Numbered from the stretch's first letter, positions 35,675 through 45,206 are shown. The stretch: 64,000 bases of DNA from CAVLDP01 sp963661945 (GCA_963661945.1 CAVLDP010000005.1:1-64000); one strand, 5' to 3'. The notes: generated by a model from the letters alone, not told the origin. Numbers and translations are program-made.

Positions 35675-36799
35675 CTAATGAACAAAGAGCTTGGTCAGAA
35701 AGTCAAGTGATGCCGAAATCGAGCTGTTCATAAACGGCATAAATAAAACAGGATAAACAAGCAGCACGATTGGCAAAAAGACCCGGTTATTTATTCTATC
35801 TCTCGCACTATCAAGGAGTGCAAGCTGCATATCATCTGCGAAGGCCAAAAGAGCCATCGATGACAACAAATAATATAAGACAAAGTCATATACCAAAATA
35901 CCATAATTTGTCTTCATAAGAAATAGTGGCAGCAGGGTAATGCTCAGGATTCTGTAGATCTGATACCATCTCTCCAGCGATGTAGTCGAGTAGGTTGACT
36001 CACAACCTTCCTTCAAATAATTAAAGAGAATAATCATATAAGGAAGCATCAGAAGGCAGAAAATCGGAAGCTCCATATAGCTTGCCACAAGCCCATTCCA
36101 CTCTGGCAGTAGCGAAGACTCCGCATTATGAAGTCCATCCGCCCCAAGAAAGGAAGTGACCTCTGACAGAAGATACAAGATAAGTGACAAGACAATTGTC
36201 ACAATGAAAGTCCATTTATAAGAAGTCTTCTCCTCCACGAAAATCCGATAAGAAAGCATAAGAAGAATTAGTGGCAGGTATTTAAGAAAAAAACTGGGAT
36301 GAATCAATATACCGCATCCTGCAAGAATCGGCAGAAGAAAAAGTCCCCTTTCTCGTACCACCTGCAGAAGAGATATAAAGAGAATACTCGTAAGGAACAT
36401 ATCATAGCAGCCAAAGGTTGCTCCATCCTGAAACATAGGAAAAATCACAATAGCAAGTCCCATCATAAGAACTCTGCCATGGCTCTTTCCTTCCTCTGGA
36501 ATTCTCTGATACATAGCAACCAAAAGTAGAATTGCAGAAATCTGATAGACTAAGAGGCAGAGAATATCCACAACATAAATCGCGCGCTCCGTCATAAGTT
36601 CTACTGGCAGAAGCAAATTAAGTACACGAATCAGACTCCCCAGGAAGCCTGCAGATACGAAGCCATTTGCATAAGACACATCATAGATTGCAAGGAAGCC
36701 ATTTCTTACATCCCATGCAAACCACCTGGCTGCACAAAGAAAAGCCAGAAGAACAAGTGCCAGAATATATCGATTGTTTGACTTAAGTAATCGTCTCAT
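35675..36799 (-). CDS. Array paralog P6 (group III)
   Basis: 374 aa. Keeps FGCYDMF and IHPSFFLKY (shared only with P1), but the first motif reads GFVSAGFLGS, so the usual Arg of SRG is Ala. The long outer loop is replaced by a shorter one with SSLLPEW and MELP; KTNYGILVY stands in place of DYGRW; the end reads FMPFMN. The ATG at 36797-36799 follows GGTGG; a TTG 15 bases upstream is the alternative. It is immediately followed by acyltransferase A3. Confidence 0.83.
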   Translation of the reverse strand: MRRLLKSNNRYILALVLLAFLCAARWFAWDVRNGFLAIYDVSYANGFVSAGFLGSLIRVLNLLLPVELMTERAIYVVDILCLLVYQISAILLLVAMYQRIPEEGKSHGRVLMMGLAIVIFPMFQDGATFGCYDMFLTSILFISLLQVVRERGLFLLPILAGCGILIHPSFFLKYLPLILLMLSYRIFVEEKTSYKWTFIVTIVLSLILYLLSEVTSFLGADGLHNAESSLLPEWNGLVASYMELPIFCLLMLPYMIILFNYLKEGCESTYSTTSLERWYQIYRILSITLLPLFLMKTNYGILVYDFVLYYLLSSMALLAFADDMQLALLDSARDRINNRVFLPIVLLVYPVLFMPFMNSSISASLDFLTKLFVH

Positions 36800-36804
36800 A
36801 GTCT

Positions 36805-38031
36805 CTACCACCAATGTAAGAATAATACGTTAATTTCATTGCCAAGTGTGGCCGTAATCTTATCAATATTAACATCCCAGAAGGGCAAAAAGAGAATCGG
36901 ATAGATAAAGAAGAGCGGATAGAACTTATATCGCTCCTTCACACCATCTACGATTCTATGGAAATGTCTCGTCCAAATCTCATCTCCCATCGCAAGCATG
37001 GCAATAGAAATGAGCAAATAATAAATAACGACTGAGAGCATCCAACGACCGTAATCACACTTGATGATGAGGTTAGGAAGGATCGTAAGCGAACCGATTC
37101 CAACCATCAGGTATTTAAGCTTGCCAAGGAAATCATCTGCCTCTCGTATGGTCGATCTAAGAAGTCGAAGTCCCCATACAATATAAGGCAGGAAGAAAAG
37201 GAGCAGCAGTGGCAATTCCACGAAATTCCTGAGATGATACCCCCACTCATCCTCCGAAGGGTCAATTCCAAGTACCTCGTGACCGATTAAGGACTGATGA
37301 TATTCTCCATTCATAGAAAGTGCGGCTGCATTTCGAATAATCTCATCGACATAGGTCTCACCACTGCCATGGCTGAAGAAGTTAAACCATAAGAAGAGAA
37401 CGGATGCCAATAGAAAGCTCATGGCAAACAGGAAGATATAATACTTCCTCTTCCTCTGATAAGTCATAATCTTGTAGAGAAGAAGCACAAGAATCACATT
37501 GAAATACATAAATACATAAGCCTGGTGTGTCATCACGCCGATTGCACTAAGCGGAATCACCAGCCATTCTGCCCATTCATTTAACAGAAGAACAAGTCCC
37601 ATCGTCGTGCAGATTATCATATATAAATCCACGCGACCGAAATTACGCTCTGCACTGAAGGACGGCACAATCACAATCATGAGCATCATGAAAATCATCT
37701 CTGCCGAATGAAGATGCTCCCTCTCCACCATATAGAGAATCTTATAAATCGCCCAAAGCAGGAAAGCAAAGAATAAGGCTGTCACAAGAAGCGTAAAATA
37801 CAGTGCTGCTTCATAAGTCATAAGATCCATAGGCAGCAGGAAATCCAGTCCCTTATATACCGTGCCAAGAAGTCCTCTTGAAATGAAGCCATAGCTATAA
37901 TTCAAGGCCATAATCGAGGAATTATAGGAATCCAGCTGATGATCATAGGTCGCTACGAAAAGTCCTATCGTAAGCGCCAGTAAAAGATGTATATATCTAT
38001 TTAATTCTTCTCTTCTCTCTTGAACCTTCAA
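36805..38031 (-). CDS. Array paralog P7 (group I), TTG start
   Basis: 408 aa. Starts at a TTG (38029-38031), well spaced from AAGGGA; no ATG lies near. Its first 35 bases overlap the GT-C gene, a sign of tight translational linkage. Motifs: YGFISRG, NFGRVDLY, MTHQAYVFMY (Gly to Ala), FFSHGSGETYVDE, YHQSLIGHEVLGIDP, KCDYGRW, AMGD, FLPFWDVN. Confidence 0.85.
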   Translation of the reverse strand: MKVQERREELNRYIHLLLALTIGLFVATYDHQLDSYNSSIMALNYSYGFISRGLLGTVYKGLDFLLPMDLMTYEAALYFTLLVTALFFAFLLWAIYKILYMVEREHLHSAEMIFMMLMIVIVPSFSAERNFGRVDLYMIICTTMGLVLLLNEWAEWLVIPLSAIGVMTHQAYVFMYFNVILVLLLYKIMTYQRKRKYYIFLFAMSFLLASVLFLWFNFFSHGSGETYVDEIIRNAAALSMNGEYHQSLIGHEVLGIDPSEDEWGYHLRNFVELPLLLLFFLPYIVWGLRLLRSTIREADDFLGKLKYLMVGIGSLTILPNLIIKCDYGRWMLSVVIYYLLISIAMLAMGDEIWTRHFHRIVDGVKERYKFYPLFFIYPILFLPFWDVNIDKITATLGNEINVLFLHWW

Positions 38032-39613
38032 TGGTAATCCCTTCTACTGCAAGTAGTACAAAAATCGGCAGATAGCTTAGTAGATACCTGCTATTCGTCT
38101 CAAATATTGTAACAAACAAAAACATTCCAAGGAATGCTATTAGAAGAATATCCCGGTAGGAATTCTCTCCCTTACTCCTAAAAACAGAAATAGATGCCTT
38201 AAGGATAAGAAGCAGAACCATAATCCATAAGAATTGCTCTGTCAGGGTGAAATAGCCAAAATAAGCGCCACCTTCCTGAAAGGCACGACTTACACCAAGT
38301 GTCTTCTCTCCCTCCGTCAAATATACGGTATCCCCATCCACATAATAGAGGTTTCGAAGGAAGGTCGTAAGGAAAGAGCCATCCGACGGCAGAAGTTGGT
38401 GCACGGTAGGCACCTCCTTGCCCCAGCCAAAGGTGCCGGAATTATAATTCATATCTGTCTTCTTGGTCAGATGATAGAGAAAGCCAGAAAATCCCATAGA
38501 TGTATAGCGTTCCTTGATCAAAGCCCAGTCCGCCGCATTCTTCTCCTCTGCAGTAAGATAAGAATCGGTATAGGCATCATCATCCCAATTATAGCAGCCA
38601 CCAGAGGATGTGTTCGAGCCAAGGAGCATGTAATGAAGAGCTGTCTTGGCACGAGCCTCATTTGGTTCATAAGATAGGGCCGCATAGACTCCTCTCTGCA
38701 AAATGAGAAAGCAGCCAGCGATAATTACAAAACCAAGCAGTATCTGGCCCAACTTCTTCCAGGAAATCAGTTCTCGTTCTCTTAGAATCTCAACAATAAG
38801 AATGCTTAAGGCAATAACTGCATTCGTCGGCTTTAACTGAATGCAGACAATCGATGGTCCGAAGATGAGAATTGTCTTAAGACATACATTCATCCTGCAG
38901 TCTCGAAGCTTCAAATAGAGATAAAGTGTCCCCACCGGAACGAGAAGGGAGAAAACATCCGTATAAGGCGCCATAATCCATGGAGAAAGTCCAAGAAGTA
39001 AAACCATAAGAATATAGGTCACCAAAGTATGCGATTTCTTCCCTGTAACAAGACATGTCACCATTGCCGTACAGTGGATTGTTGTATCAACAAGCAGGAC
39101 GCCAAAGACCACCTGAATCAAATAGCCATCTATTCCAATTCCTTCTCCAAGTAACTGAAAGAGGATATTAATACCAAGAACAATTACGTTATTGGTATTC
39201 GTCGCAAAATACGACACATAGAAATCCGACAAGCCTCCATGAATGAACTGACTGGCTGCTTCCTTCATATAATTCACATCGTAATCCACATAAAGAAATA
39301 TAGAATGAAGAATAATTCCCTGGAGAATCAGAAGTAGTCCAGTAGAAATCCATAGCTTCTTGGATAAACCTGCATCAGATTTCGCATTCGAAAAGCGCTC
39401 TCGAAATTCTGCAAGAAATGGTGCCTTCCATAGAAAAATAAAAAGCACAATTAGAATTCCGGCAATCCAGGCATTGGATAGGTACATACTATGGTAGAAC
39501 CAGCTTAAGTCTGACCGGTCCACAAGAATTAACACGAGTAGAATTCCAACGATACTAAGTAGGGATAGAACCTCCGCAATTCTTCGAAGAGAAAATTGTA
39601 ATGTATGAATCAT
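37997..39613 (-). CDS. GT-C (PMT/GT39-like) membrane glycosyltransferase
   Basis: 538 aa, around ten to twelve membrane segments. The first large outer loop carries DYDVNYMKEAASQF, where GT-C enzymes keep an acidic catalytic site; the C-terminal segment FETNSRYLLSYLPIFVLLA matches the R-Y-x-x-x-x-x-P ending of PMT/GT39-like proteins. A large outer loop (about 330-430) has a Gly/Cys/Asp-rich GGCYNWDDDAYTDS. GT-C enzymes use polyprenyl-phosphate sugars outside the cell. It is the best-supported glycosyltransferase in the array and lends weight to a glycan role for the paralogs. GTGGAG precedes the ATG at 39611-39613. Confidence 0.75.
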   Translation of the reverse strand: MIHTLQFSLRRIAEVLSLLSIVGILLVLILVDRSDLSWFYHSMYLSNAWIAGILIVLFIFLWKAPFLAEFRERFSNAKSDAGLSKKLWISTGLLLILQGIILHSIFLYVDYDVNYMKEAASQFIHGGLSDFYVSYFATNTNNVIVLGINILFQLLGEGIGIDGYLIQVVFGVLLVDTTIHCTAMVTCLVTGKKSHTLVTYILMVLLLGLSPWIMAPYTDVFSLLVPVGTLYLYLKLRDCRMNVCLKTILIFGPSIVCIQLKPTNAVIALSILIVEILRERELISWKKLGQILLGFVIIAGCFLILQRGVYAALSYEPNEARAKTALHYMLLGSNTSSGGCYNWDDDAYTDSYLTAEEKNAADWALIKERYTSMGFSGFLYHLTKKTDMNYNSGTFGWGKEVPTVHQLLPSDGSFLTTFLRNLYYVDGDTVYLTEGEKTLGVSRAFQEGGAYFGYFTLTEQFLWIMVLLLILKASISVFRSKGENSYRDILLIAFLGMFLFVTIFETNSRYLLSYLPIFVLLAVEGITIEGSREKRRIK

Positions 39614-39614
39614 A

Positions 39615-40607
39615 CTACACTCCACAAATTCTAGAGAGCTTCTTCGGTAGAAGCTTTCTCAATAAATATACAAAAACTGCACTTGCTCCAAAGGACAGGA
39701 GAAATCTCACATAAAATGGTGAAGCTTCCCAAAGAATGGTCTTGCCCCATAAGTAGTTAAAGAGCAAATGCGTAAGATAAATTCCAAAGCTCAAATCTCC
39801 AAAGAAGGATAAGACATTTAGGGATGCATTTCCAAAAGCGCCTGGCATAGTTGACTTATGAATCCACAAGTACGCAAGACTGCAAAGTGCAAGACAAGTG
39901 CACATAGAGGTAAGCTTAGAGGTACTGCAGGACACATTCCAAAATCCCATCCGATTCCAGTGGAAGGCCTCTACATATTCCAGGCTGATTGCAAAGCCGA
40001 ATGCTGCAAGGAGTATACATGCTCTAACCTTAGAAGAGCCAGAGAGGCGATAGGTCGACTCTCTTCCAGATAGACGAAGGCCAAAATAAAAGAAATTAAG
40101 CCATAGAAGGAAGAGATCCAAATCATATGGATATCCCAAATCCCTGCCGCATTGCACCAGATATGCATAAATAATCAAGGAAATTGGCGTTACAAAATAA
40201 GGTAGAAAATAAAGATTCGACCTACTTATCTTCATTAAGAAAGGTGCAAGAAGCGTAAGCTCCATATATACCAGAATATAATAATAGACGCTGCAGCACT
40301 GACCAGTCAGCAAATTCCATAAGAAGGCACGATAATTTCCATAGAGGACCGTATAAATCACTGACCAAATCAGATATGGATAGAGGACCCTAAGTATCCT
40401 CTTCTTATAGAAAGCCCGTATATCCTCTATTGGTCCACTTGTAAGTAGACCTGATAGGAAGAGAAAGATTCCCACTGCAGAATGGGTCCAAGGCATAACA
40501 TAAATCTCTTCTGCGCAGAAGCTGACCGCATGAGACATAAGAACCCCCATAATGGCAAGTCCTCGAATTGCCTGTATTCTACGGCTCTCTATTTGACTAA
40601 GTGACAT
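39615..40607 (-). CDS. Acyltransferase-3 (A4)
   Basis: 330 aa: IQAIRGLAIMGVLMSHAV with the family His, SAVGIFLFLSGLLTS, about ten membrane segments. It ends one base before the GT-C gene's ATG on the transcript and follows group II paralog P8 by 19 bp. AAAGGAAG before the ATG. Confidence 0.88.
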   Translation of the reverse strand: MSLSQIESRRIQAIRGLAIMGVLMSHAVSFCAEEIYVMPWTHSAVGIFLFLSGLLTSGPIEDIRAFYKKRILRVLYPYLIWSVIYTVLYGNYRAFLWNLLTGQCCSVYYYILVYMELTLLAPFLMKISRSNLYFLPYFVTPISLIIYAYLVQCGRDLGYPYDLDLFLLWLNFFYFGLRLSGRESTYRLSGSSKVRACILLAAFGFAISLEYVEAFHWNRMGFWNVSCSTSKLTSMCTCLALCSLAYLWIHKSTMPGAFGNASLNVLSFFGDLSFGIYLTHLLFNYLWGKTILWEASPFYVRFLLSFGASAVFVYLLRKLLPKKLSRICGV

Positions 40608-40626
40608 CTAAGATACTTCCTTTCTA

Positions 40627-41838
40627 CTACAAGCCTAATACCATAGCTGACAGGCGATAGGCTGCCCAACAAATCACCACATCAAACATTGGCGTAAAGA
40701 AAATGCTGTAGAGAATTACCATACCAGGAATTGGCAAATGGTCTCTAAGATAGGACTTACTGCCCTCTATCGCCCGTGTCACAGGGGCATCCTCCATAGT
40801 AAGAAATACCATGGTCATAGCGATATAATAGACGAAGGTAATACACATATATCTACCATAATCCACCTTCAGAATCATCTCTGGAAGAATGGTGATAACT
40901 CCAATCAGGAAGGCCAGATAAGGTAATCTCTTCCAACCACTCTCTCCCTTTATTACCCGCTTTGCAAAGAAATAGAAAATGAGAAGATACGGAAGCCCCA
41001 GGACTAGAAATGCCGGAAATTCCCTATAATTCTCCAGATGCAACTCCCACTCATCCAAGAATACATCCTCTCCTAGAATCTCATGACTCAGGATAGAGGG
41101 ATTATAGCTCTCCCCGTCTTGAGACAGACTCTTCGCTTCTGCCACCACCTCATCATAGATTTCTCTCCCAGATGAATGAGATGCGAATTCAAAATAGAGA
41201 AAGCATACTGAGATTGACAAGAAAAAAGTAAGAAGCAGAATAAGATAGCGCTTTCTATCTTTTCCCTCGCCCTTACAGCATCGATAAAATAAGAGTACCA
41301 AAATCGGCGCAGCATTGGTAAATACAAAGCCCTGATGAATCAGGCAACAGAAAATACCAAGCGGCAGAACAAGCCACTCTGCCCTTCTCTTAAGGAGGAG
41401 AATCAGGCAAAGATACATAATCGTATAGAGATAGAGGTCTAATCTTCCATACATTTCTTCTGTGACAAAGGTAGAAAAGGCAAAAATCGATAGGAAGATA
41501 GACAGATACCTCATCGTAGATCTCTGACCCTCTGGCACAATCTCAAGACAGGTCTTAAGAAAAAGAAAAAATACCAGATAGTAAACAAGCGTCATAACCA
41601 TCGTGAAGTAATAGACTCCCTGATAGGTCATAAGATCAAACGGCAGCAGGGCGTCTAACCCCTGATAGATTGTCCCAAGCATTCCGCGGCTAATGAAGCC
41701 ATATTTATAAGACATGGCAAATAATGTCGTATTATACTCCGTCATCGTATGGTCGAAGTACCTAAGCGAGATACCAAAGGCAAGAATTCCCAGGATTGCC
41801 AAAAATTTTCTATTTTCAGACTTTACTTTCAATTCCAT
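40627..41838 (-). CDS. Array paralog P8 (group II)
   Basis: 403 aa. Motifs: YGFISRG, MYGRLDLY (Asn-Phe replaced by Met-Tyr), LIHQGFVFTN, ASHSSGREIYDE, YNPSILSHEILGEDVFLDE, VDYGRY, FTPMFDV. TMED replaces AMGD. Closest to P3 by the FVFTN, DVFLDE and GRY signatures. It precedes acyltransferase A4. Confidence 0.85.
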   Translation of the reverse strand: MELKVKSENRKFLAILGILAFGISLRYFDHTMTEYNTTLFAMSYKYGFISRGMLGTIYQGLDALLPFDLMTYQGVYYFTMVMTLVYYLVFFLFLKTCLEIVPEGQRSTMRYLSIFLSIFAFSTFVTEEMYGRLDLYLYTIMYLCLILLLKRRAEWLVLPLGIFCCLIHQGFVFTNAAPILVLLFYRCCKGEGKDRKRYLILLLTFFLSISVCFLYFEFASHSSGREIYDEVVAEAKSLSQDGESYNPSILSHEILGEDVFLDEWELHLENYREFPAFLVLGLPYLLIFYFFAKRVIKGESGWKRLPYLAFLIGVITILPEMILKVDYGRYMCITFVYYIAMTMVFLTMEDAPVTRAIEGSKSYLRDHLPIPGMVILYSIFFTPMFDVVICWAAYRLSAMVLGL

Positions 41839-41846
41839 AGGTTCTC

Positions 41847-43076
41847 CTACCAGATATGTAACCAGGTCTCATTGATTGGATTACTTATTTCCTTGCATAA
41901 CTCATTGACATGAACATCCCAAAATGGAAAGAAAAGGACAAGATAGATTAGAAGAATAAGAAAAATTGTCCTATGCTCTGCAATATAGGCTGTTGCCTTC
42001 CTTCCGGCCTGACAGAATACCTTCTCTCCCATTGCCATCATTACCAGAGTCATCACAAGATAATAGACGAATAAAGCCAAGTCCCAACGGCCATAATCCA
42101 CCTTCAGAATATAATTGGGAAGAAGCGTCAGCGGTCCAAGCAGGAATAGAGCCATAATAAGTCGGTCCCCTCGATTCTCTGCCTCGAGAAAAAGCATCCT
42201 AACAAATCGATAGATAAGATATAAAAATGGACTAAAGAGAAGCAGAAAAATAGGAATCTCCACGAAATTCTCCAGATGCATGTTCCATTCTTCCTCTGCT
42301 AAATCAATACCAAGCACCTCATGATCAATCAAAGTCTTGTGATAGTTCCCATTCAATGATAATTTCGTCGCATCCGATATCACCTGATCTACAATCAGAG
42401 TCCCCTGACTTCGCGAGAAGAATTCGAACCATAGAAAGAGAATGGATATCGTAAGAAAGGTAAGACCGAAAAGAATTAAATATTTCTTCCTGCTATTCTC
42501 TCTTCGAATCGCAAGATAGAGAAGTAAGACAAGCACAAGGTTTGCATACATAAAGACCGAACCCTGGTGAACACATACAGAGAGGCCAGACAGCAGTATA
42601 ACCAGCCACTCAGCTCTCTGCTTCATGAGGCAAAGGATGGATATCATAGACAGAAGAATCATATAAATATCTAAGCGCCCGAGATTACGTTTTGAAACAA
42701 AGGTCATCACAAGCATAAGGGATAGGATCATCCCTAGCATCTCAGCAAATGGCAAATCCTCTTCCCTTGTCATAAGTAGAATCCGCCTAAGAATCAGCCC
42801 GAGGATAAGAAAGATAAGAATCGTCACAATGAGCGTGACACTGCGTACCGCCTCATAATTCATGAGATCAAGCGGAAGAATCGCATTTAGTGCCTGATAG
42901 ATGGTGCCAATCAGAGACCGCGATGTGAATCCATACTTATAAGAGAAGGCGAGAACCGTCGAATTATAGGACTCCACCTTGCCATTATAGGCATAGAAAA
43001 AAGACCCTGCTGTAAGAAGAAGTAAAGACAGCAAATATGCTCTTATAGATTGCTGTTTGTTACGATTCTTAAGCAC
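41847..43076 (-). CDS. Array paralog P9 (group I), GTG start
   Basis: 409 aa from a GTG (43074-43076) preceded by AAAGGAGAGAGG. Motifs: YGFTSRS, NLGRLDIY (Phe to Leu), CVHQGSVFMY (Tyr to Ser), FFSRSQGTLIVDQ (the DE pair becomes DQ), YHKTLIDHEVLGIDL, VDYGRW, AMGE, FFPFWDVH. Eight bases separate it from P8. Confidence 0.85.
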   Translation of the reverse strand: MLKNRNKQQSIRAYLLSLLLLTAGSFFYAYNGKVESYNSTVLAFSYKYGFTSRSLIGTIYQALNAILPLDLMNYEAVRSVTLIVTILIFLILGLILRRILLMTREEDLPFAEMLGMILSLMLVMTFVSKRNLGRLDIYMILLSMISILCLMKQRAEWLVILLSGLSVCVHQGSVFMYANLVLVLLLYLAIRRENSRKKYLILFGLTFLTISILFLWFEFFSRSQGTLIVDQVISDATKLSLNGNYHKTLIDHEVLGIDLAEEEWNMHLENFVEIPIFLLLFSPFLYLIYRFVRMLFLEAENRGDRLIMALFLLGPLTLLPNYILKVDYGRWDLALFVYYLVMTLVMMAMGEKVFCQAGRKATAYIAEHRTIFLILLIYLVLFFPFWDVHVNELCKEISNPINETWLHIW

Positions 43077-43104
43077 GGTCCTCTCTCCTTTCCCTGTTCT
43101 AAGC

Positions 43105-44334
43105 CTAGGATATAAACTTCATAATTCGTTCTGGTAAATTATAAATAAAGAAAGTAGCTTCATCAATAGACAAATCCGTAAACGGCGAGAAAAGCAAGGC
43201 ATACGGAAGCAAGAGCTTGGCAAAAGAGCATTTTCTTCCAAGATCCTCAATCGTCTTAGTCCAAGCCCTGGTCACAAGGTCATCTCTCACAGCCAGAAGC
43301 GCCAGTGTCGTCAGGCAGTAATAAGCTATTACCGCAAATACCCAGCGGCCATAATCGACCTTGCGAATAAAGAGTGGCAAGGTTGTAAGAGCTCCCGCCA
43401 TCAAAAAGAATACTGAAATCCTCTCAAATCTCGTCCGAGTCAAGCTCCATAGTCTTCGGAAATAGCCAATCAGGATTGCGATAAATGGGGAAAAGAGAAG
43501 TAAAAAGATTGGAAGCTCTATATGATTTCGAATCTGATAATCTCTCTCCTCTTCCGTCAAATCCACGCCGAGAATCTCAGCCCGAACGACATCCCTATGA
43601 CATTTACCCTTGTAGGACATGGAGTTCGCTGTTGTAATAATCTCCTCATAGACATCCTGTCCCTGATTCTGGCTTACGAACATGAAGTATAGGAATAGAA
43701 TGGCTCCCACAGCAAACGTAGCCACTAGGAGGATCCAATAATATCTGACTCTCCCCTTTTGCTCCATAGCCTTGAGCAGCTTATAGAGAAGCAGTACAAG
43801 AATCACGTTGAAGTACATAAAGACATAGCCCTCATGTACGCACGTTCCGGCCGCCGCAATTGGAATCAGAGCCCATTCCACTCTGCCATAGATCAGACAA
43901 AAGAGCGATAGCATGGTAAGCATAACATTGTAGACATCCAAGCGACCAAAATTATAATAAGAAGTAAAGGTCGGAACCGCACAGATCAAGAAGAACAGAA
44001 TCAGATATTCGCAGGACTTCTTCGCAGATTCCTCCGCCAATCCATGAATCGTCTTAAGAAATATAAGAAGCAGAATCACGAAAATCGTCGTCACAACAAG
44101 TGTATATAATTTGACAGATGGGTAATTTATCATGTCAAATGGCAATATTTTATTTAGCCCCTGATAAATGCTTCCTATTAAGCCTCTGGAAATGAAGCCA
44201 TACTTGTAAGAAAAGGCAAGAACCGTAGCATTGTAGGAATTCACCCGCTCCGCCAGATTCACCATAATAAGTACAATTGTAAATAGAACAAGGCCAGCAA
44301 AAAACTGCTGGTCTCTCTTAATCGAATTCTTCAT
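43105..44334 (-). CDS. Array paralog P10 (group I), first of the array
   Basis: 409 aa. Motifs: YGFISRG, NFGRLDVY, CVHEGYVFMY, FVSQNQGQDVYEE, VDYGRW, FSPFTDLS. Its outer loop is the most changed in group I: CHRDVVRAEILGVDL, so the first Tyr and the HE pair are lost. It starts two bases after the patatin stop codon with only a weak ribosome site, so it is probably translationally coupled to patatin. Confidence 0.85.
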   Translation of the reverse strand: MKNSIKRDQQFFAGLVLFTIVLIMVNLAERVNSYNATVLAFSYKYGFISRGLIGSIYQGLNKILPFDMINYPSVKLYTLVVTTIFVILLLIFLKTIHGLAEESAKKSCEYLILFFLICAVPTFTSYYNFGRLDVYNVMLTMLSLFCLIYGRVEWALIPIAAAGTCVHEGYVFMYFNVILVLLLYKLLKAMEQKGRVRYYWILLVATFAVGAILFLYFMFVSQNQGQDVYEEIITTANSMSYKGKCHRDVVRAEILGVDLTEEERDYQIRNHIELPIFLLLFSPFIAILIGYFRRLWSLTRTRFERISVFFLMAGALTTLPLFIRKVDYGRWVFAVIAYYCLTTLALLAVRDDLVTRAWTKTIEDLGRKCSFAKLLLPYALLFSPFTDLSIDEATFFIYNLPERIMKFIS

Positions 44335-44336
44335 TC

Positions 44337-45197
44337 TTATCTTGCCAGGAATGCTTTTATCGCATCCATCTCCTTCTTGGCATCGGCCATGCCGTTGTCA
44401 TAAAATGCCTTCATAATCTTCGGATCAGTCGTATAAGTACCGATCTTAATCTCCGGTGATGGGCAGAAAATCATTGCCTGCTTCTTGGCCTGCAGAGCCA
44501 GAAGCTTCTTCATCGAAGCATTATAATTCTCATGCCTATGATCTAGTAATTCAATGGTCTTAGGGAATTTGTGCTGAAGTGCAAAATGATATCCCGCCCT
44601 ATGACCCTCAGGCTTCATAACAAAGCCCCTTGGCTTTGACATAATCGCAATGATTCGATCACAACCATCTGATAACATCTTATCAATTGGAATAGAATCC
44701 CCAACTCCGCCATCATAGTAGAAATGACCATCCAGTTCAATTGGCTGGCACATTACAGGGAGAGCGCAGGTTGCCATAATCGGCCGATAATCATCCCTCT
44801 TGCAGTCTGCCTTGGTAAAGTAGCGCATCTCGCCCGTCACCGCATCCGTCGCCGGGAAGACCATCTCTGCTGGGTTTGACATCATAACATCATAATCAAG
44901 CGGATCGATGCCGCCTTCATTTGTCATATCTCCATAGATAAATTGCAGGCCAAAGAAATTGCCCGTCTTCACAAAGGAACGCATGCTGATGTAGCGCGGA
45001 TCCTTCACATGAATCGTGTAATATCTGAGATTTCTCTCCCTCTGCTTGGCCTGATAGGATGCCACATTGGCAGCTCCTGCAGACACACCCATACAATAAT
45101 CAAATTCGATTCCTTCATCCAAGAAGGCATCCAGTAATCCAGCGCTATAGGCACATTTCATGCCTCCGCCTTCTACAAATAATCCAGTCTTTGCCAT
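44337..45197 (-). CDS. Patatin-like phospholipase
   Basis: 286-aa cytoplasmic lipid acyl hydrolase. The anion hole EGGGMKCAYSAG is near 9-20, Ser39 sits in GVSAG and the dyad Asp162 in YDGGVGD. Bacterial patatins of this YjjU/RssA-like size cut phospholipids or glycolipids. Placed second in the operon, right after the TetR gene (9 bp), it may recycle or edit the lipid anchor or supply acyl groups; this is inferred. Confidence 0.93.
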   Translation of the reverse strand: MAKTGLFVEGGGMKCAYSAGLLDAFLDEGIEFDYCMGVSAGAANVASYQAKQRERNLRYYTIHVKDPRYISMRSFVKTGNFFGLQFIYGDMTNEGGIDPLDYDVMMSNPAEMVFPATDAVTGEMRYFTKADCKRDDYRPIMATCALPVMCQPIELDGHFYYDGGVGDSIPIDKMLSDGCDRIIAIMSKPRGFVMKPEGHRAGYHFALQHKFPKTIELLDHRHENYNASMKKLLALQAKKQAMIFCPSPEIKIGTYTTDPKIMKAFYDNGMADAKKEMDAIKAFLAR

Positions 45198-45206
45198 AAT
45201 AAGCCC

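Noticed and set aside
37997..38031. 35-bp overlap of P7 and the GT-C gene as a frameshifted single gene
   Set aside because: Both products are complete and belong to different families; TTG with AAGGGA is a valid start.
28840..44334. Possibility that the array is an assembly artefact or CRISPR-like repeat
   Set aside because: The copies differ strongly at protein level, each has its own ribosome site and an intact frame, and there are no short direct repeats with spacers.
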